From contig CAJFQZ010000001.1 in assembly GCA_904419285.1 (NCBI GenBank), forward strand, positions 1-64,000: 64,000 nt of DNA. The letters are read 5' to 3'. Positions 51,531 to 60,618 of the stretch are shown here, piece after piece (the first letter of the stretch is position 1; each line of letters starts with the position of its first letter). The notes beneath the pieces were generated by a model. That model had not been told where the DNA came from, searched no databases, and saw only the letters and a program-made list of their open reading frames with translations. Source of the stretch: Lachnospiraceae bacterium UBA1818 (GTDB lineage: Bacteria; Bacillota; Clostridia; Lachnospirales; Lachnospiraceae). A program made the translations under genes and the position numbers.

Positions 51531-54500
51531 CTACTCTGTCCTCAGCGCGGCTACCGGATCGCTCTTCGCCGCTTTCCTCGACGGGATGATGCCTCCGATC
51601 AGAGTCAGCACCACGCTCAGCAGGATCAGCACGATCGCCGGGACGACCGGGAGCACCGCGCTCACATCGTCTGTTCCCGCCAGGTAATGGATCAGTGCAT
51701 TGCCCGGGATCAGGAACAGCAGGCTCAGGCCGATGCCGATGACTCCCGCGCACAGTCCGATGATAAATGTCTCCGCGTTGAACACCTGGGAGATGTTCCC
51801 CTTGGACGCCCCGATCGCTCGCAGGATGCCGATCTCCTTCTTTCGCTCCAGCACGCTGATGTAGGTGATAACGCCGATCATGATGGATGAGACGACCAGG
51901 GAGATGGCGACAAAGGCGATCAGCACATAGCTGATGATATCAATGATATCAGTGACCGAGGACATCAGTGTTCCTACCATATCTGTATAGGTGATGACCT
52001 GCTCATCCTTCCCCTCCGCCTCCATGCGGCTGTTGTAATCGTCGAGGATCCGCACCACCTGTTCCTTGCTCTCAAAATCGATGGGATAGATATCAATGCC
52101 GCTCGGCACATCAAAGTCCACATAGCCCAGTGTCTTCAAATTGTTCTCATAAGTGGCGTTCTCCGTGGAGTTCATGGACATCATCAGCTCCGCCAGCTCT
52201 TCGCCGGACATATTCATGGTGAATGCCCCGGCAAATGCCTCAGGATCAATGTTCATGGCATTTTGCATATTCTCGCCCAGCCTTGCCGCCGCCTGCTCCA
52301 TGGCGCTCTCCATGCCCGTACTGATCTGCCCGATGACCTGCGTCACGGCTGAGGTGATCTGTGTCTCAAGGCCCTGCGCCATCTCTCCCGACAGAGAGGA
52401 CATCACCTGACCCATATAACTCTGGACCGCCCCGGAGATCTGAGATTCCAGACTGCCGGTGTCCACCATGCCTGCGATCCCTGCCGCAAGCTTCTGCTTC
52501 GCGTCGTCCGTACCCAGATAATCAAGGAAATATTCTCCCATCCTGGACGGATCCGGCAGGCCGTTTGACGCCGCATAGCTCTGGTAGCCTGCAGCAAGTT
52601 CCGACGCAAGCTTCTCAAGCTGCTCCTGTGTGATCGTCACGTCCCCCACGTCCCCGAAGGCATTCGACGCCCACTGCGACAGGACCGCCTGTGCTTCCGG
52701 AGTCTGCAGGTATTCGATCAGATACTCGTCGAACCGGTCAGGATCCGTATATCCATTCGCCGCCGCATACTCCTGATAGCCCGCCATCACATCCTGTACG
52801 AGCTGCTGCAGTTCTTCTGTCGAGACAGTCAGGTCTGCTCCGGACTGGATGATATCCCGGATATTGTCCGAGAGGATCTGCTGTGCCTCCGGAGTCTGGA
52901 GATACTGGAGAAAATATTCTCCCAGCCTGGAGTAGTCCGCCTGCGGGTTCTGGGCAGCATATTCCTGATAGCCTGCAAGAAGCCCTGACACCATCCGGCT
53001 GATGTCATCCTGGGATGCGGTGATCTCGATACTGTCCATGATATCTCCCATGCTCAGGGACGGTGCCTGCGGAAGATCCAGCTGGATGCCGCTTAGATCG
53101 ATCATGCCCGAGAGATCCAGGGAGCCTCCCGCTGATGCCCCGAGAGACGAAAGGTCAAAGGCACCGTCAAGGCCGTCCGTAAGGCCGCTGGAATCAAAGG
53201 AGAATGCGTTCTGCAGCTTCTCCGCATCGACAGTAAAAAGCGAATCTGTATCAAATTCACTGTCATTTCCCTGTTCTCCAAAGGGCTCATTGGTAAACAC
53301 ATTGGTGCTCTTATCCGCCAGCTGCCTCTGAACGATCTCGCTGTTTTCCGCTGCGTCTGCCACATGCTTTGTCAGGGAAACCGGATAGCCGATCCCGGTA
53401 TTAAGGAGCAGTCCGTTCGCGTCCTCTGACGGCTGCACCACGCCCTCGATGGTGATATCTTCCCCGTTCTTTACGAGGTTCTTCATGTACTCCTCGTCGT
53501 CGGTCTTATCCCGCCATACCTGATACTGGCTGTCATACTCGTAGTAATCCGAACTGTTGACGAGCTTGAATGTGATGCCGATGATGTCCTCGTAGGTATA
53601 GGAGCCCATATTGTCCGGCGTTTCCACATTTTCCTCGTCGATGAACTGCTGGATCATCTCGTCCAGCTCCATAGAATCGCGGAGCCCCAGTGTATACAGC
53701 ATGAAATCGCTGATCCCTCCGCCCGAGGTAAGTACAAGGACACACTCATTGTAGTTCTCCGGCCAGTGCCCTGCCTTCACATCGTACTGGCTCTGATACA
53801 GCCCGGAATTCTCCGGCATCTCGTAAAACACATCGGTGCTCATCATGGAGGACATCAGGCTGTTCGATCCCGTTGAGGATCCAAGCCCCAGCGCCTCAAA
53901 CGACGTATCCGGATTGACCTGACGGATCCCGTCCCCGTCCTTCCGGTAGATCTGGGGCGTCACATTGTAGGAATACTCTATGGCATTCGTATACTGCTCG
54001 ATGCCGCTGTCCCCGCTGTCAAGATAGGTCTTCAGCGACTCCAGGTCATTGGAGTCCATCGTGGAAAACATATTCGACACCATCTGGATGACATTGATCT
54101 CTCCCTCCTCTTCTTCCGTCCCTGCGCCGCTCCCATCAGACATCATGGAAGTGAAATCAAAGCCCGTGCTCTGGATCTGCAGCGGGTACTCTGACAGCGT
54201 CTCTTCCTCCACTGTCTGGATGTAGGCGTTCACTCCCGTGGACAGGGACAGGATCAGGGCAATGCCGATGATCCCAATGGATCCTGCAAATGACGTCAGA
54301 AGGGTCCTCGCCTTCTTGGTCTTCAGGTTGTTGAAGCTGAGCGACAGGGCGGTCAGAAAGGACATGGAGGATTTCCCCATGTTCTTGTGCTGCGGCTCTG
54401 CCTGCGCCCCTTCCTCGATCAGAAACGGGTCGGAATCCGACCGAATCTTCCCGTCCCGCAGCTTCACGATACGGGTCGCGTACTGTTCCGCCAGTTCCGG

Positions 54501-55097
54501 GTTGTGGGTGACCATGACGACAAGACGGTCCTTCGCCACCTCCCGGAGAAGGTCCATGACCTGCACGCTGGTATCGCTGTCCAGCGCCCCGGTGGGCTCA
54601 TCTGCCAGCAGGATATCCGGGTCGTTCACCAGCGCCCGGGCGATCGCCACCCTCTGCATCTGCCCTCCGGACATCTGGTTCGGCTTCTTGTGGAGCTGGT
54701 TTCCAAGGCCCACTTCCTCCAGAGCCTTCACCGCCCGCTCCCGTCGCTCTGCCTTCCCGATGCCGGAGATGGTCAGCGCCAGCTCCACATTCGCCAGGAC
54801 TGTCTGATGCGGAATCAGGTTGTAGCTCTGGAACACGAACCCGATCGTGTGGTTCCGGTAGGAATCCCAGTCTCTGTCCTTATACTTCTTCGTGGAGATC
54901 CCGTTGATGATCACATCCCCGCTGTCATAGCGGTCCAATCCTCCTATAATATTCAAAAGCGTCGTCTTCCCCGATCCGCTGGGACCGAGAATGGCGACGA
55001 ATTCATTGTCTCTTAAGTTCAAGCTCACGCCGTCAAGAGCTTTCTGAACAAGGTTTCCGGTTCTGTACTCTTTGCGAAGCTGCCTGATCTGAAGCAT
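51531..55097 (-). CDS. Giant MacB-type ABC protein (ATPase fused to FtsX permease)
   Basis: The 1188-residue protein has an N-terminal ATPase (about 1-230: Walker A GPSGSGKTT, signature MSGGQMQRVAIARAL, Walker B DILLADEPTGALD). It has one membrane segment at about 266-286, a very large extracellular region (about 290-1050) and three C-terminal segments (about 1052-1172) of the FtsX type. The extracellular part contains three tandem repeats of exactly 64 residues (A708, A772 and A836 are equivalent, each in AGYQ-x-YAA). Such proteins move no substrate across the lipid but transmit force, as in MacB, or export peptides/antibiotics. The start follows GGAG. It has its own promoter, and the nearby BlaI/BlaR1 pair may be linked to it. 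Confidence 0.9.
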   Translation of the reverse strand: MLQIRQLRKEYRTGNLVQKALDGVSLNLRDNEFVAILGPSGSGKTTLLNIIGGLDRYDSGDVIINGISTKKYKDRDWDSYRNHTIGFVFQSYNLIPHQTVLANVELALTISGIGKAERRERAVKALEEVGLGNQLHKKPNQMSGGQMQRVAIARALVNDPDILLADEPTGALDSDTSVQVMDLLREVAKDRLVVMVTHNPELAEQYATRIVKLRDGKIRSDSDPFLIEEGAQAEPQHKNMGKSSMSFLTALSLSFNNLKTKKARTLLTSFAGSIGIIGIALILSLSTGVNAYIQTVEEETLSEYPLQIQSTGFDFTSMMSDGSGAGTEEEEGEINVIQMVSNMFSTMDSNDLESLKTYLDSGDSGIEQYTNAIEYSYNVTPQIYRKDGDGIRQVNPDTSFEALGLGSSTGSNSLMSSMMSTDVFYEMPENSGLYQSQYDVKAGHWPENYNECVLVLTSGGGISDFMLYTLGLRDSMELDEMIQQFIDEENVETPDNMGSYTYEDIIGITFKLVNSSDYYEYDSQYQVWRDKTDDEEYMKNLVKNGEDITIEGVVQPSEDANGLLLNTGIGYPVSLTKHVADAAENSEIVQRQLADKSTNVFTNEPFGEQGNDSEFDTDSLFTVDAEKLQNAFSFDSSGLTDGLDGAFDLSSLGASAGGSLDLSGMIDLSGIQLDLPQAPSLSMGDIMDSIEITASQDDISRMVSGLLAGYQEYAAQNPQADYSRLGEYFLQYLQTPEAQQILSDNIRDIIQSGADLTVSTEELQQLVQDVMAGYQEYAAANGYTDPDRFDEYLIEYLQTPEAQAVLSQWASNAFGDVGDVTITQEQLEKLASELAAGYQSYAASNGLPDPSRMGEYFLDYLGTDDAKQKLAAGIAGMVDTGSLESQISGAVQSYMGQVMSSLSGEMAQGLETQITSAVTQVIGQISTGMESAMEQAAARLGENMQNAMNIDPEAFAGAFTMNMSGEELAELMMSMNSTENATYENNLKTLGYVDFDVPSGIDIYPIDFESKEQVVRILDDYNSRMEAEGKDEQVITYTDMVGTLMSSVTDIIDIISYVLIAFVAISLVVSSIMIGVITYISVLERKKEIGILRAIGASKGNISQVFNAETFIIGLCAGVIGIGLSLLFLIPGNALIHYLAGTDDVSAVLPVVPAIVLILLSVVLTLIGGIIPSRKAAKSDPVAALRTE

Positions 55098-55231
55098 GTA
55101 AGACTCTCCTTTTCTCTATTTCTCATCTGGCTGCAGTGCCGCTCCCCCTCCGGAACTTCCACTCTCATACATCTTTATCCTTCCGGGGAGTACCGATGCC
55201 TTTCCCCGCAGAATAAAAGAATCCAGACTCC

Positions 55232-55260
55232 ATTATAATGAAGTCCGGATCATTTATCAA
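55232..55260 (-). promoter_or_regulatory. Promoter of the MacB-type gene
   Basis: On the minus strand, TTGATA (55260-55255) and a perfect TATAAT (55237-55232) are spaced 17 bases apart. A dyad (ATCCAGACT / AGTCCGGAT, one mismatch) flanks the -10 box and may be an operator. Confidence 0.7.
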
Positions 55261-55373
55261 GCTGTTTTGTCTTTCTGAAATCAGCACTGTAAGCCAGCGC
55301 CGGGATCGCTCCTGTTCCACACTGTATGCCTGAGAAGCTGCTTATGACTGAAGCGCAGGCAGGCACCCGCAGA

Positions 55374-57803
55374 TCACCATATTCCCAGGATATACACGTC
55401 ATGCGGCGGCGGATACTGGCTGGATAACAGCGTCATCACTGCATCACTGTAGGACAGTCCCTCCTCGTCTGTGAGGAAATCTGCGATCGAAGCGTAAGCG
55501 GCATTGGGCAGCATTCCAGCAAGAGTGCAGCGGTACCGGTATACCCTTCCGTCCGGCGCCTGCCATCCCCCTTCTGTCCTCTGTGCCTGTGCGGTCTCCA
55601 CATTTTCTCTCATCGCTGCCACACTTTCACACAAGGACTGGAACTTAGCGGGATCCTCCGCGCAGGCCTTGATATCCTGTATCCCGACCATCCGTTCCGC
55701 CTGTTCCAGATCCATTCTCCACCGGTATGTCTCCGTCCCGTTCTCCATCGGATGGGTCCATTCTACTGCTCCGGCATTGTCGATCAGGGCGAGTATCAGG
55801 ACTGCCTTCTTCTGCATCTGTATATTCCATGCAGCGGGATCCTCCGGCTCATCCTCAAAATGAAGCGTCAGGACATAGGGCTCCTGGGACGTCTGAAGTT
55901 CCGTCTCAAACATGCCCATGTATCCCATTCTCACCGCGCCGAGCACTTCCCCGTTGGCAGACGCATCCCCGATGTACGGGTTCCTCGCTGCCAGCATGTC
56001 CCGGACGTCGGGAGATACGCTGTACTCCTGCTCCAGTTCCTCCACAGACTTCTCCGACACTGCCATCCGGTAGATCAGTTCGCCGGCGTTTATATCGTCA
56101 GCATCGCTTAAGGGAATGCTGTAAGCTGTACTGTCTCTGTCATCAAGATCCTCACATGGAGTGTGGAAGATCATCACTTCGCCGTCTTTTTCTCTCCCGA
56201 GATGGAACGCGGCGAGGACAAAATCTTCCTCTGCCGAGAGAATTTTCTCTTCTCCATCCGCCTCTACACGGAAGTTTCCCAGAAAAGAATCGATTCCGCT
56301 GTCAGACAGGCTGAATCGGTCCGAGGTCTGCCAGTGTACATTCCCCCCGCTGTCCGTCTGATACAGACTGACCTCCAGCGTCCAGACGCCGTCCTCTCCC
56401 TCTGCGTCAGTATCGCCCGCGCCGCCTGCGGTCCAGCTTTCCAGGGTCAGGCTGCCATTCCCGGGAAATGCATCCTCTCCCACCTCCCTGACATCCAGGA
56501 GCTGGCAGCCTGCCAGAGCGCCGTCCAGCCACAGTTCCCTGTAGAATGCGACAGTCCTCGTCCGCCCGTCCAGACTGTACCCCATCCCGTGCGCGTCCCA
56601 GTCCGTCTCCAGGCGGGAACCTACGCTGTACTCCCCGCTGTATGTAAGCGACGGCTGCTGCCCGGTCCCGTTGGTCAGAAGGAGCACTGCCAGCGCTGCG
56701 CAGACAAGGACTGCCGCTGTGCCGAACAGAGCGCCCCTCTTCCGGAACTTCAGGATATTCTTCACTCTGGACTTCACTGACGACTCACCGAACGCCAGAA
56801 TCCCCGGCGCCGTATGACTCTGTACAGCGAATCCCAGAAGGCATCTGCTGTAGTCTTCCTTTCCGCCGCTCCCCAGCCTCTCCAGCACCATCTCGTCACA
56901 GCTCATCTCCATGTCCGCCGACATGCACCGGAACGCGATCCAGACAAGGGGATGAAACCAGTAGACAGAGAGGATCAGCACTGCAAGGAGCTTCACCAGG
57001 TGATCCTTTCTGCGGATATGGCACTGTTCATGGAGGAGGATCATCATCCGCTCTTCCGCCGTAAGCCGGAACGGGATATAGATCTTCGGCTTCCTGATCC
57101 CCATGACAAAGGGAGATCCTATGCTGCCGCACTCATAGATGTTTTCCTCAAGGAGCACGGCCTGGCAGGTCACTCTCCTGACCTTCCTCCAGCAGAGGAT
57201 CTGATACAGAAGAGAGACTGCGATCCCGATAAGCCAGACTCTGCAGAGAACCGTAAACCCGCCGGGAAACATCTTCCTGACAGTTTCCTGTCCTGCTGTG
57301 GCGGCAGAGCTGTTCTGCTGTGCCTGGTCCTCCTGCGGCCGGTTCTGGTGCCCTGCTGCCTGCTGCAGGGACTGGCTCCCCTGAGCCTGCGGTTCATAGG
57401 AGGAGGCCGTTCCGGCAGTCCCGCTGCCGCTCTCTGTCCCCTCTGCCTGCTGTATGACTTCCGAAGCCGGGCTGCCTGCAGCAGCTCCGGGGCTTTGGTC
57501 TCTGCCTGCCGCAGCGTCCCCTGTGTCTCCGCCGGAGATCTCTGCTTCCGCAGGAGCGTACCACACCTGGGTGCCTCCCGCCGACTCTGCAGGATGGATC
57601 AGGCTCAGATTGAACAGGCTCATCCCGCTCTCCGGCGCCCACGGGCACACAAGCCGGAGCGCCGCCACAAGCCACAGGACATACAGATATTTCCTCGGCG
57701 CTTTTCGGAACACTGCCCTCACGGCGAGAATGACAAGGATCGTGATCCCCGCCGTCACGGACATATTCAGTATTGTCAAAAACACTTCCCTGATCCATGC
57801 CAT
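55374..57803 (-). CDS. BlaR1/MecR1-type M56 metalloprotease sensor
   Basis: The 809-residue membrane protein has an N-terminal M56 domain with several predicted segments. The zinc motif HEQCH (HExxH) lies within MILLHEQCHIRRKDH and is followed by MEMSCDEMVL. After a further membrane segment comes a long extracellular part. Its last part resembles DUF4825 (ARNPYIGDASANGEVLGAV and PYVLTLHFED), not the penicillin-binding domain of true BlaR1, so the signal is probably not a beta-lactam. The ATG at 57803 has AGGGAGGGG upstream, two bases after the BlaI-type stop codon; a longer frame to 58118 overlaps that gene. It should cleave or inactivate the adjacent repressor on sensing a signal. Confidence 0.88.
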   Translation of the reverse strand: MAWIREVFLTILNMSVTAGITILVILAVRAVFRKAPRKYLYVLWLVAALRLVCPWAPESGMSLFNLSLIHPAESAGGTQVWYAPAEAEISGGDTGDAAAGRDQSPGAAAGSPASEVIQQAEGTESGSGTAGTASSYEPQAQGSQSLQQAAGHQNRPQEDQAQQNSSAATAGQETVRKMFPGGFTVLCRVWLIGIAVSLLYQILCWRKVRRVTCQAVLLEENIYECGSIGSPFVMGIRKPKIYIPFRLTAEERMMILLHEQCHIRRKDHLVKLLAVLILSVYWFHPLVWIAFRCMSADMEMSCDEMVLERLGSGGKEDYSRCLLGFAVQSHTAPGILAFGESSVKSRVKNILKFRKRGALFGTAAVLVCAALAVLLLTNGTGQQPSLTYSGEYSVGSRLETDWDAHGMGYSLDGRTRTVAFYRELWLDGALAGCQLLDVREVGEDAFPGNGSLTLESWTAGGAGDTDAEGEDGVWTLEVSLYQTDSGGNVHWQTSDRFSLSDSGIDSFLGNFRVEADGEEKILSAEEDFVLAAFHLGREKDGEVMIFHTPCEDLDDRDSTAYSIPLSDADDINAGELIYRMAVSEKSVEELEQEYSVSPDVRDMLAARNPYIGDASANGEVLGAVRMGYMGMFETELQTSQEPYVLTLHFEDEPEDPAAWNIQMQKKAVLILALIDNAGAVEWTHPMENGTETYRWRMDLEQAERMVGIQDIKACAEDPAKFQSLCESVAAMRENVETAQAQRTEGGWQAPDGRVYRYRCTLAGMLPNAAYASIADFLTDEEGLSYSDAVMTLLSSQYPPPHDVYILGIW

Positions 57804-57805
57804 AC

Positions 57806-58168
57806 TTACCCCTCCCTGTGTGAATCGATCAGCCTTCGGATCTCCTCTGCTTCTTCCTCCGATATCTTCTTGTCTCCCAGAAACGCCGCCAGAAACTTGG
57901 GCAGAGATCCGCCGAACGTGCGCTCTACAAAATAGTCTGACTCCACTGCCTGACATGCATCCTTTGACACGAGCGGAGTGACCAGGGCATCCTCGTTTTT
58001 CAGGAATCCGCGCTCTGCAAGCTTCCGTATCACAGTGTAGGTCGTAGACTTCTTCCACCCAAGCCTGTCGGCAGCCAGCCGGACAAGCTCGCCGGAACGC
58101 ACCGGCGACGACTCCCACACAAGCAGCATAAAACGGTACTCGCTGTCACATAACTTCAGGCCATCCAT
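57806..58168 (-). CDS. BlaI/MecI-type transcriptional repressor
   Basis: The 120-residue winged-helix repressor contains CDSEYRFMLLVWESSPVRSGELV and WKKSTTYTVIRKLAERGFLKNE. The usual C-terminal dimer helices follow. The ATG at 58168 follows GGGAGGG; the frame continues to 58249 without a site. It is two bases ahead of the BlaR1-type gene. The inverted repeat at 58192-58238, over its own promoter, is the probable operator. Confidence 0.9.
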   Translation of the reverse strand: MDGLKLCDSEYRFMLLVWESSPVRSGELVRLAADRLGWKKSTTYTVIRKLAERGFLKNEDALVTPLVSKDACQAVESDYFVERTFGGSLPKFLAAFLGDKKISEEEAEEIRRLIDSHREG

Positions 58169-58191
58169 TCTGTTTCCCTCCCACCGAAAAA

Positions 58192-58238
58192 GGTTTATTA
58201 TTATAGACCTTTTTTCTTTTAGTCTATAACAATAAACC
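58192..58238. promoter_or_regulatory. Inverted repeat, probable operator of the BlaI-type repressor
   Basis: GGTTTATTATTATAGAC (58192-58208) and GTCTATAACAATAAACC (58222-58238) pair at 16 of 17 positions around a 13-base spacer. They lie downstream of and across the -10 box of the repressor promoter (TTGACA at 58249-58244, TAGACT at 58226-58221, 17-base spacer). Confidence 0.65.
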
Positions 58239-58300
58239 TGTCCTGTCAATCTCTTCGGCAGAATCCGCTGAATTTTTTGCCTGGCTGTTGTAAAAAATCC

Positions 58301-59128
58301 TTACTCTCCGTTCTTCCCCTCTCCCACTTTCACCGGGATCTGGATCTCCGTGAGGAACTCTTCCTCCCGTATGGTATCCCTGTTGTCGATCCGGTACAGC
58401 TCGAATGCGCCGCCGGAAGCACGAACCCCCGCTTCTTCCAGATAATCCAGCATCCTGTGTACCTGCTCTGCATTCTGCTCATAGCCTCCTCGATAGAAGC
58501 AGGAGGCATAGCGCCCCGCCGGAAGTACGAAATCCGATTCCCCGGTCCCGTCTTCAAGAACAAAAAATACAGAGTCATAACTGTTCGGAATTCCCTCACG
58601 GATCACATCCTCTGAGAAAAAAGCACCTATGGTCTGAGTCCCCAGATCCTGTATCCTGTCCTCATGCTGTCTGTGAAGCTTCTTGATGACAAGGTCCATC
58701 TCCTCATCCTTCGTGATATACTGCTCCAGAAGGACACACCGCCTCTCGGGCATCTCCAGCAGTGTGATCGTCCCTGTCTCGATCTTCTCTGCGGCCTCAA
58801 GTCCCTCGATCCTTTTTTCGATGAGAGATTTCCTCCTTTTCATCTCCTGAAGCTTTTCTTCCAGGATCGACTGCTCCCGGCGGAGCTGGGCAAGCGTATT
58901 GTCAATGCACTGTCCCTCAAGAAATTCCCGGATCTGCGCCATAGAAAAGTCCAGCTTTCTCAGATCACGGATCACTGTCAGCTTATACATGTCCTTCAGG
59001 TTATACAATCGGTATCCGTTCGTATCCCTGCGGGGACTTAAAAGCCCCAGCTTCTCATAGTACCGCAGCGAGTCCGGCCCGATGCCGTAGAGGCGGGCAA
59101 TCTCGTTGATCTTATAATAATCTTTCAT
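58301..59128 (-). CDS. MerR-family regulator with GyrI-like effector domain
   Basis: The 275-residue regulator has an N-terminal MerR wing-helix domain (YYKINEIARLYGIGPDSLRYYEKLGLLSP). It has a coiled-coil dimerisation helix (about 75-120) and a C-terminal GyrI/BmrR-like multidrug-binding domain (about 130-275). Such proteins bind varied organic cations or drugs. Two ATGs (59140 and 59128) are possible because ribosome binding sites are weak; 59128 keeps the usual N-terminus. It is divergent from yitT, whose promoter has the 19-bp spacer with central dyad that MerR proteins act on. Its target is therefore likely to be the yitT gene. Confidence 0.88.
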   Translation of the reverse strand: MKDYYKINEIARLYGIGPDSLRYYEKLGLLSPRRDTNGYRLYNLKDMYKLTVIRDLRKLDFSMAQIREFLEGQCIDNTLAQLRREQSILEEKLQEMKRRKSLIEKRIEGLEAAEKIETGTITLLEMPERRCVLLEQYITKDEEMDLVIKKLHRQHEDRIQDLGTQTIGAFFSEDVIREGIPNSYDSVFFVLEDGTGESDFVLPAGRYASCFYRGGYEQNAEQVHRMLDYLEEAGVRASGGAFELYRIDNRDTIREEEFLTEIQIPVKVGEGKNGE

Positions 59129-59243
59129 ATTATGCACCATCTTTCTTTCCAGATCACTGTTCACACTGTACTCGTGGATAGGAAACTGCTGCGTCATGCC
59201 CGAGCAGCTCCTGCATGACACAGTAATTTTTTCAATAAATATA

Positions 59244-59274
59244 TTGACCCTGGTATTGTACCAGGGTTTATGAT
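59244..59274 (+). promoter_or_regulatory. MerR-type promoter with central dyad
   Basis: TTGACC (59244-59249) and TATGAT (59269-59274) are 19 bases apart. A perfect 8-3-8 dyad, CCCTGGTA-TTG-TACCAGGG (59248-59266), sits in the spacer. This is the geometry used by MerR activators to twist an over-long spacer. Confidence 0.85.
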
Positions 59275-59296
59275 GCCATGTAAAGGAGGAAGATCT

Positions 59297-59965
59297 ATGT
59301 TCAAAGATCTGTTTACAAAACTGACAAAAAAACTTCTGGAGGGACTGACCTTAAAAAAGGTTCTGCTCATCATTCTGGGCGCGGCGGTCTGCTCTTTTGG
59401 CATACACAACATCCACCAGCGCACCGCCATCACCGAGGGCGGCGTGATCGGAATGATGCTGCTCATCGACCGATGGCTGGGGCTTCCGCCTGCTGTCATC
59501 ACGCCTGTGCTGGACATTACATGCTATGTGCTTGCCTTCCGTTATCTGGGCGGACAGTTCATCAAGATCTCCGTGATCTCCACCTTAAGCGTCTCCCTGT
59601 TCTATGATTTCTGGGAGATGTTCCCGCCCATGCTGCCGGACCTGTCGGCGTATCCGCTCGCGGCTGCCGTTCTGGGCGGCATCTTTGTCGGAGTCGGCGT
59701 AGGCCTGATCGTCCGTCAGGGCGGATCCAGCGGAGGGGACGATGCCCTGGCGCTCACCATTTCCCATGTGACACACTGGCGGCTGTCCCGCGCATATCTC
59801 TTCACGGATCTCGTCGTCCTGGTGCTGTCACTGAGCTACATCCCGCTTCAGCGCATCTTTTTCTCGCTGATCACGGTCACGCTGTCGTCGTTTCTGATCG
59901 ACCGGGTGCAGGATATGACATTTCACAGAACTTCACAGATAACACAGGAGGGGCTGCCTGACTAG
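59297..59965 (+). CDS. YitT-family membrane protein (DUF161 only)
   Basis: The 222-residue protein has about five predicted membrane segments and the YitT/DUF161 repeats around NIHQRTAITEGGVIGMM and GLIVRQGGSSGGDDALALTIS. It lacks the C-terminal DUF2179 domain of larger YitT members. The function is unknown. The ATG at 59297 has AAAGGAGG seven bases upstream. The MerR-type promoter upstream implies induction by an organic effector, unusual for this family. Confidence 0.88.
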   Translation: MFKDLFTKLTKKLLEGLTLKKVLLIILGAAVCSFGIHNIHQRTAITEGGVIGMMLLIDRWLGLPPAVITPVLDITCYVLAFRYLGGQFIKISVISTLSVSLFYDFWEMFPPMLPDLSAYPLAAAVLGGIFVGVGVGLIVRQGGSSGGDDALALTISHVTHWRLSRAYLFTDLVVLVLSLSYIPLQRIFFSLITVTLSSFLIDRVQDMTFHRTSQITQEGLPD

Positions 59966-59977
59966 GCATGCCCCTCC
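59947..59977 (+). terminator. Terminator of the YitT gene
   Basis: The stem GGAGGGGC / GCCCCTCC with inner GCCT / AGGC overlaps the stop codon. It is followed by GTTTCTCTTT. Confidence 0.75.
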
Positions 59978-60003
59978 GTTTCTCTTTCATCATATCTGCT
60001 TTT

Positions 60004-60618
60004 TTATATCTGCCACGGCATGGTCTCCACGCGCGTGCATACCTTTTCCAGGAGGGCTTCGTCATGGCTGACGACCAGCATTCCCAGTCCCCGCCTCTGC
60101 GCCTCCTCCAGCAGGAATTTCCAGATCTGCGCCTGGGTCACCAGATCAAGCATAGCGGAGATCTCATCGCACAGCAGGAATCGGACTTCCGGATTCAGCG
60201 CCCGTGCCAGACAGAACCGCTGCAGCTCTCCGCCGGAGAGCTCCGACGGGTAGCGGGTGAGCCAGCCCGGTTCTATGTGCAGGGCATCCAGAAGGCGCTG
60301 TTCCACTGCTCCCGCCTCATTGAGAGTCTTTCCCAGAGTGAGCAGGGGATCCACAACGGTCTCCGGATGCTGCCAGACCATCTGCACGGGGCAGACGCCG
60401 CGGTATTCCCTGACCGGCCTGCCATCCAGCAGAACCTGACCCTTCGCCGGCTTCTCATATCCTGCCAGCAGCCTGCACAGGGTCGTCTTCCCCCTCCCGC
60501 TTGGTGCCTTCAGTCCCACCCGTTCTCCCGAGGAGACAGATATGCTGAAGTTCTCCAGCACCGGAGTGTGTCTTCTCCCCCGATAATAAAATGTCACATC
60601 GCGCGCTTCAAGGATCAT
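60004..60618 (-). CDS. Nickel/peptide-type ABC transporter ATPase (second ATPase)
   Basis: This 204-residue ATPase has Walker A APSGRGKTT, signature LSGGELQRFCLARAL and Walker B FLLCDEISAMLD. It is shorter than OppF, lacking the C-terminal oligopeptide-binding extension. It overlaps the upstream ATPase gene by 4 bases. Together with 60615-64000 it forms a five-gene importer for peptides, nickel or metallophores. Confidence 0.85.
   Translation of the reverse strand: MILEARDVTFYYRGRRHTPVLENFSISVSSGERVGLKAPSGRGKTTLCRLLAGYEKPAKGQVLLDGRPVREYRGVCPVQMVWQHPETVVDPLLTLGKTLNEAGAVEQRLLDALHIEPGWLTRYPSELSGGELQRFCLARALNPEVRFLLCDEISAMLDLVTQAQIWKFLLEEAQRRGLGMLVVSHDEALLEKVCTRVETMPWQI

Noticed and set aside
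57804-58118. Upstream extension of the BlaR1-type frame
   Set aside because: It lies almost wholly inside the BlaI-type gene in another frame, and the ATG at 57803 has a strong ribosome binding site.
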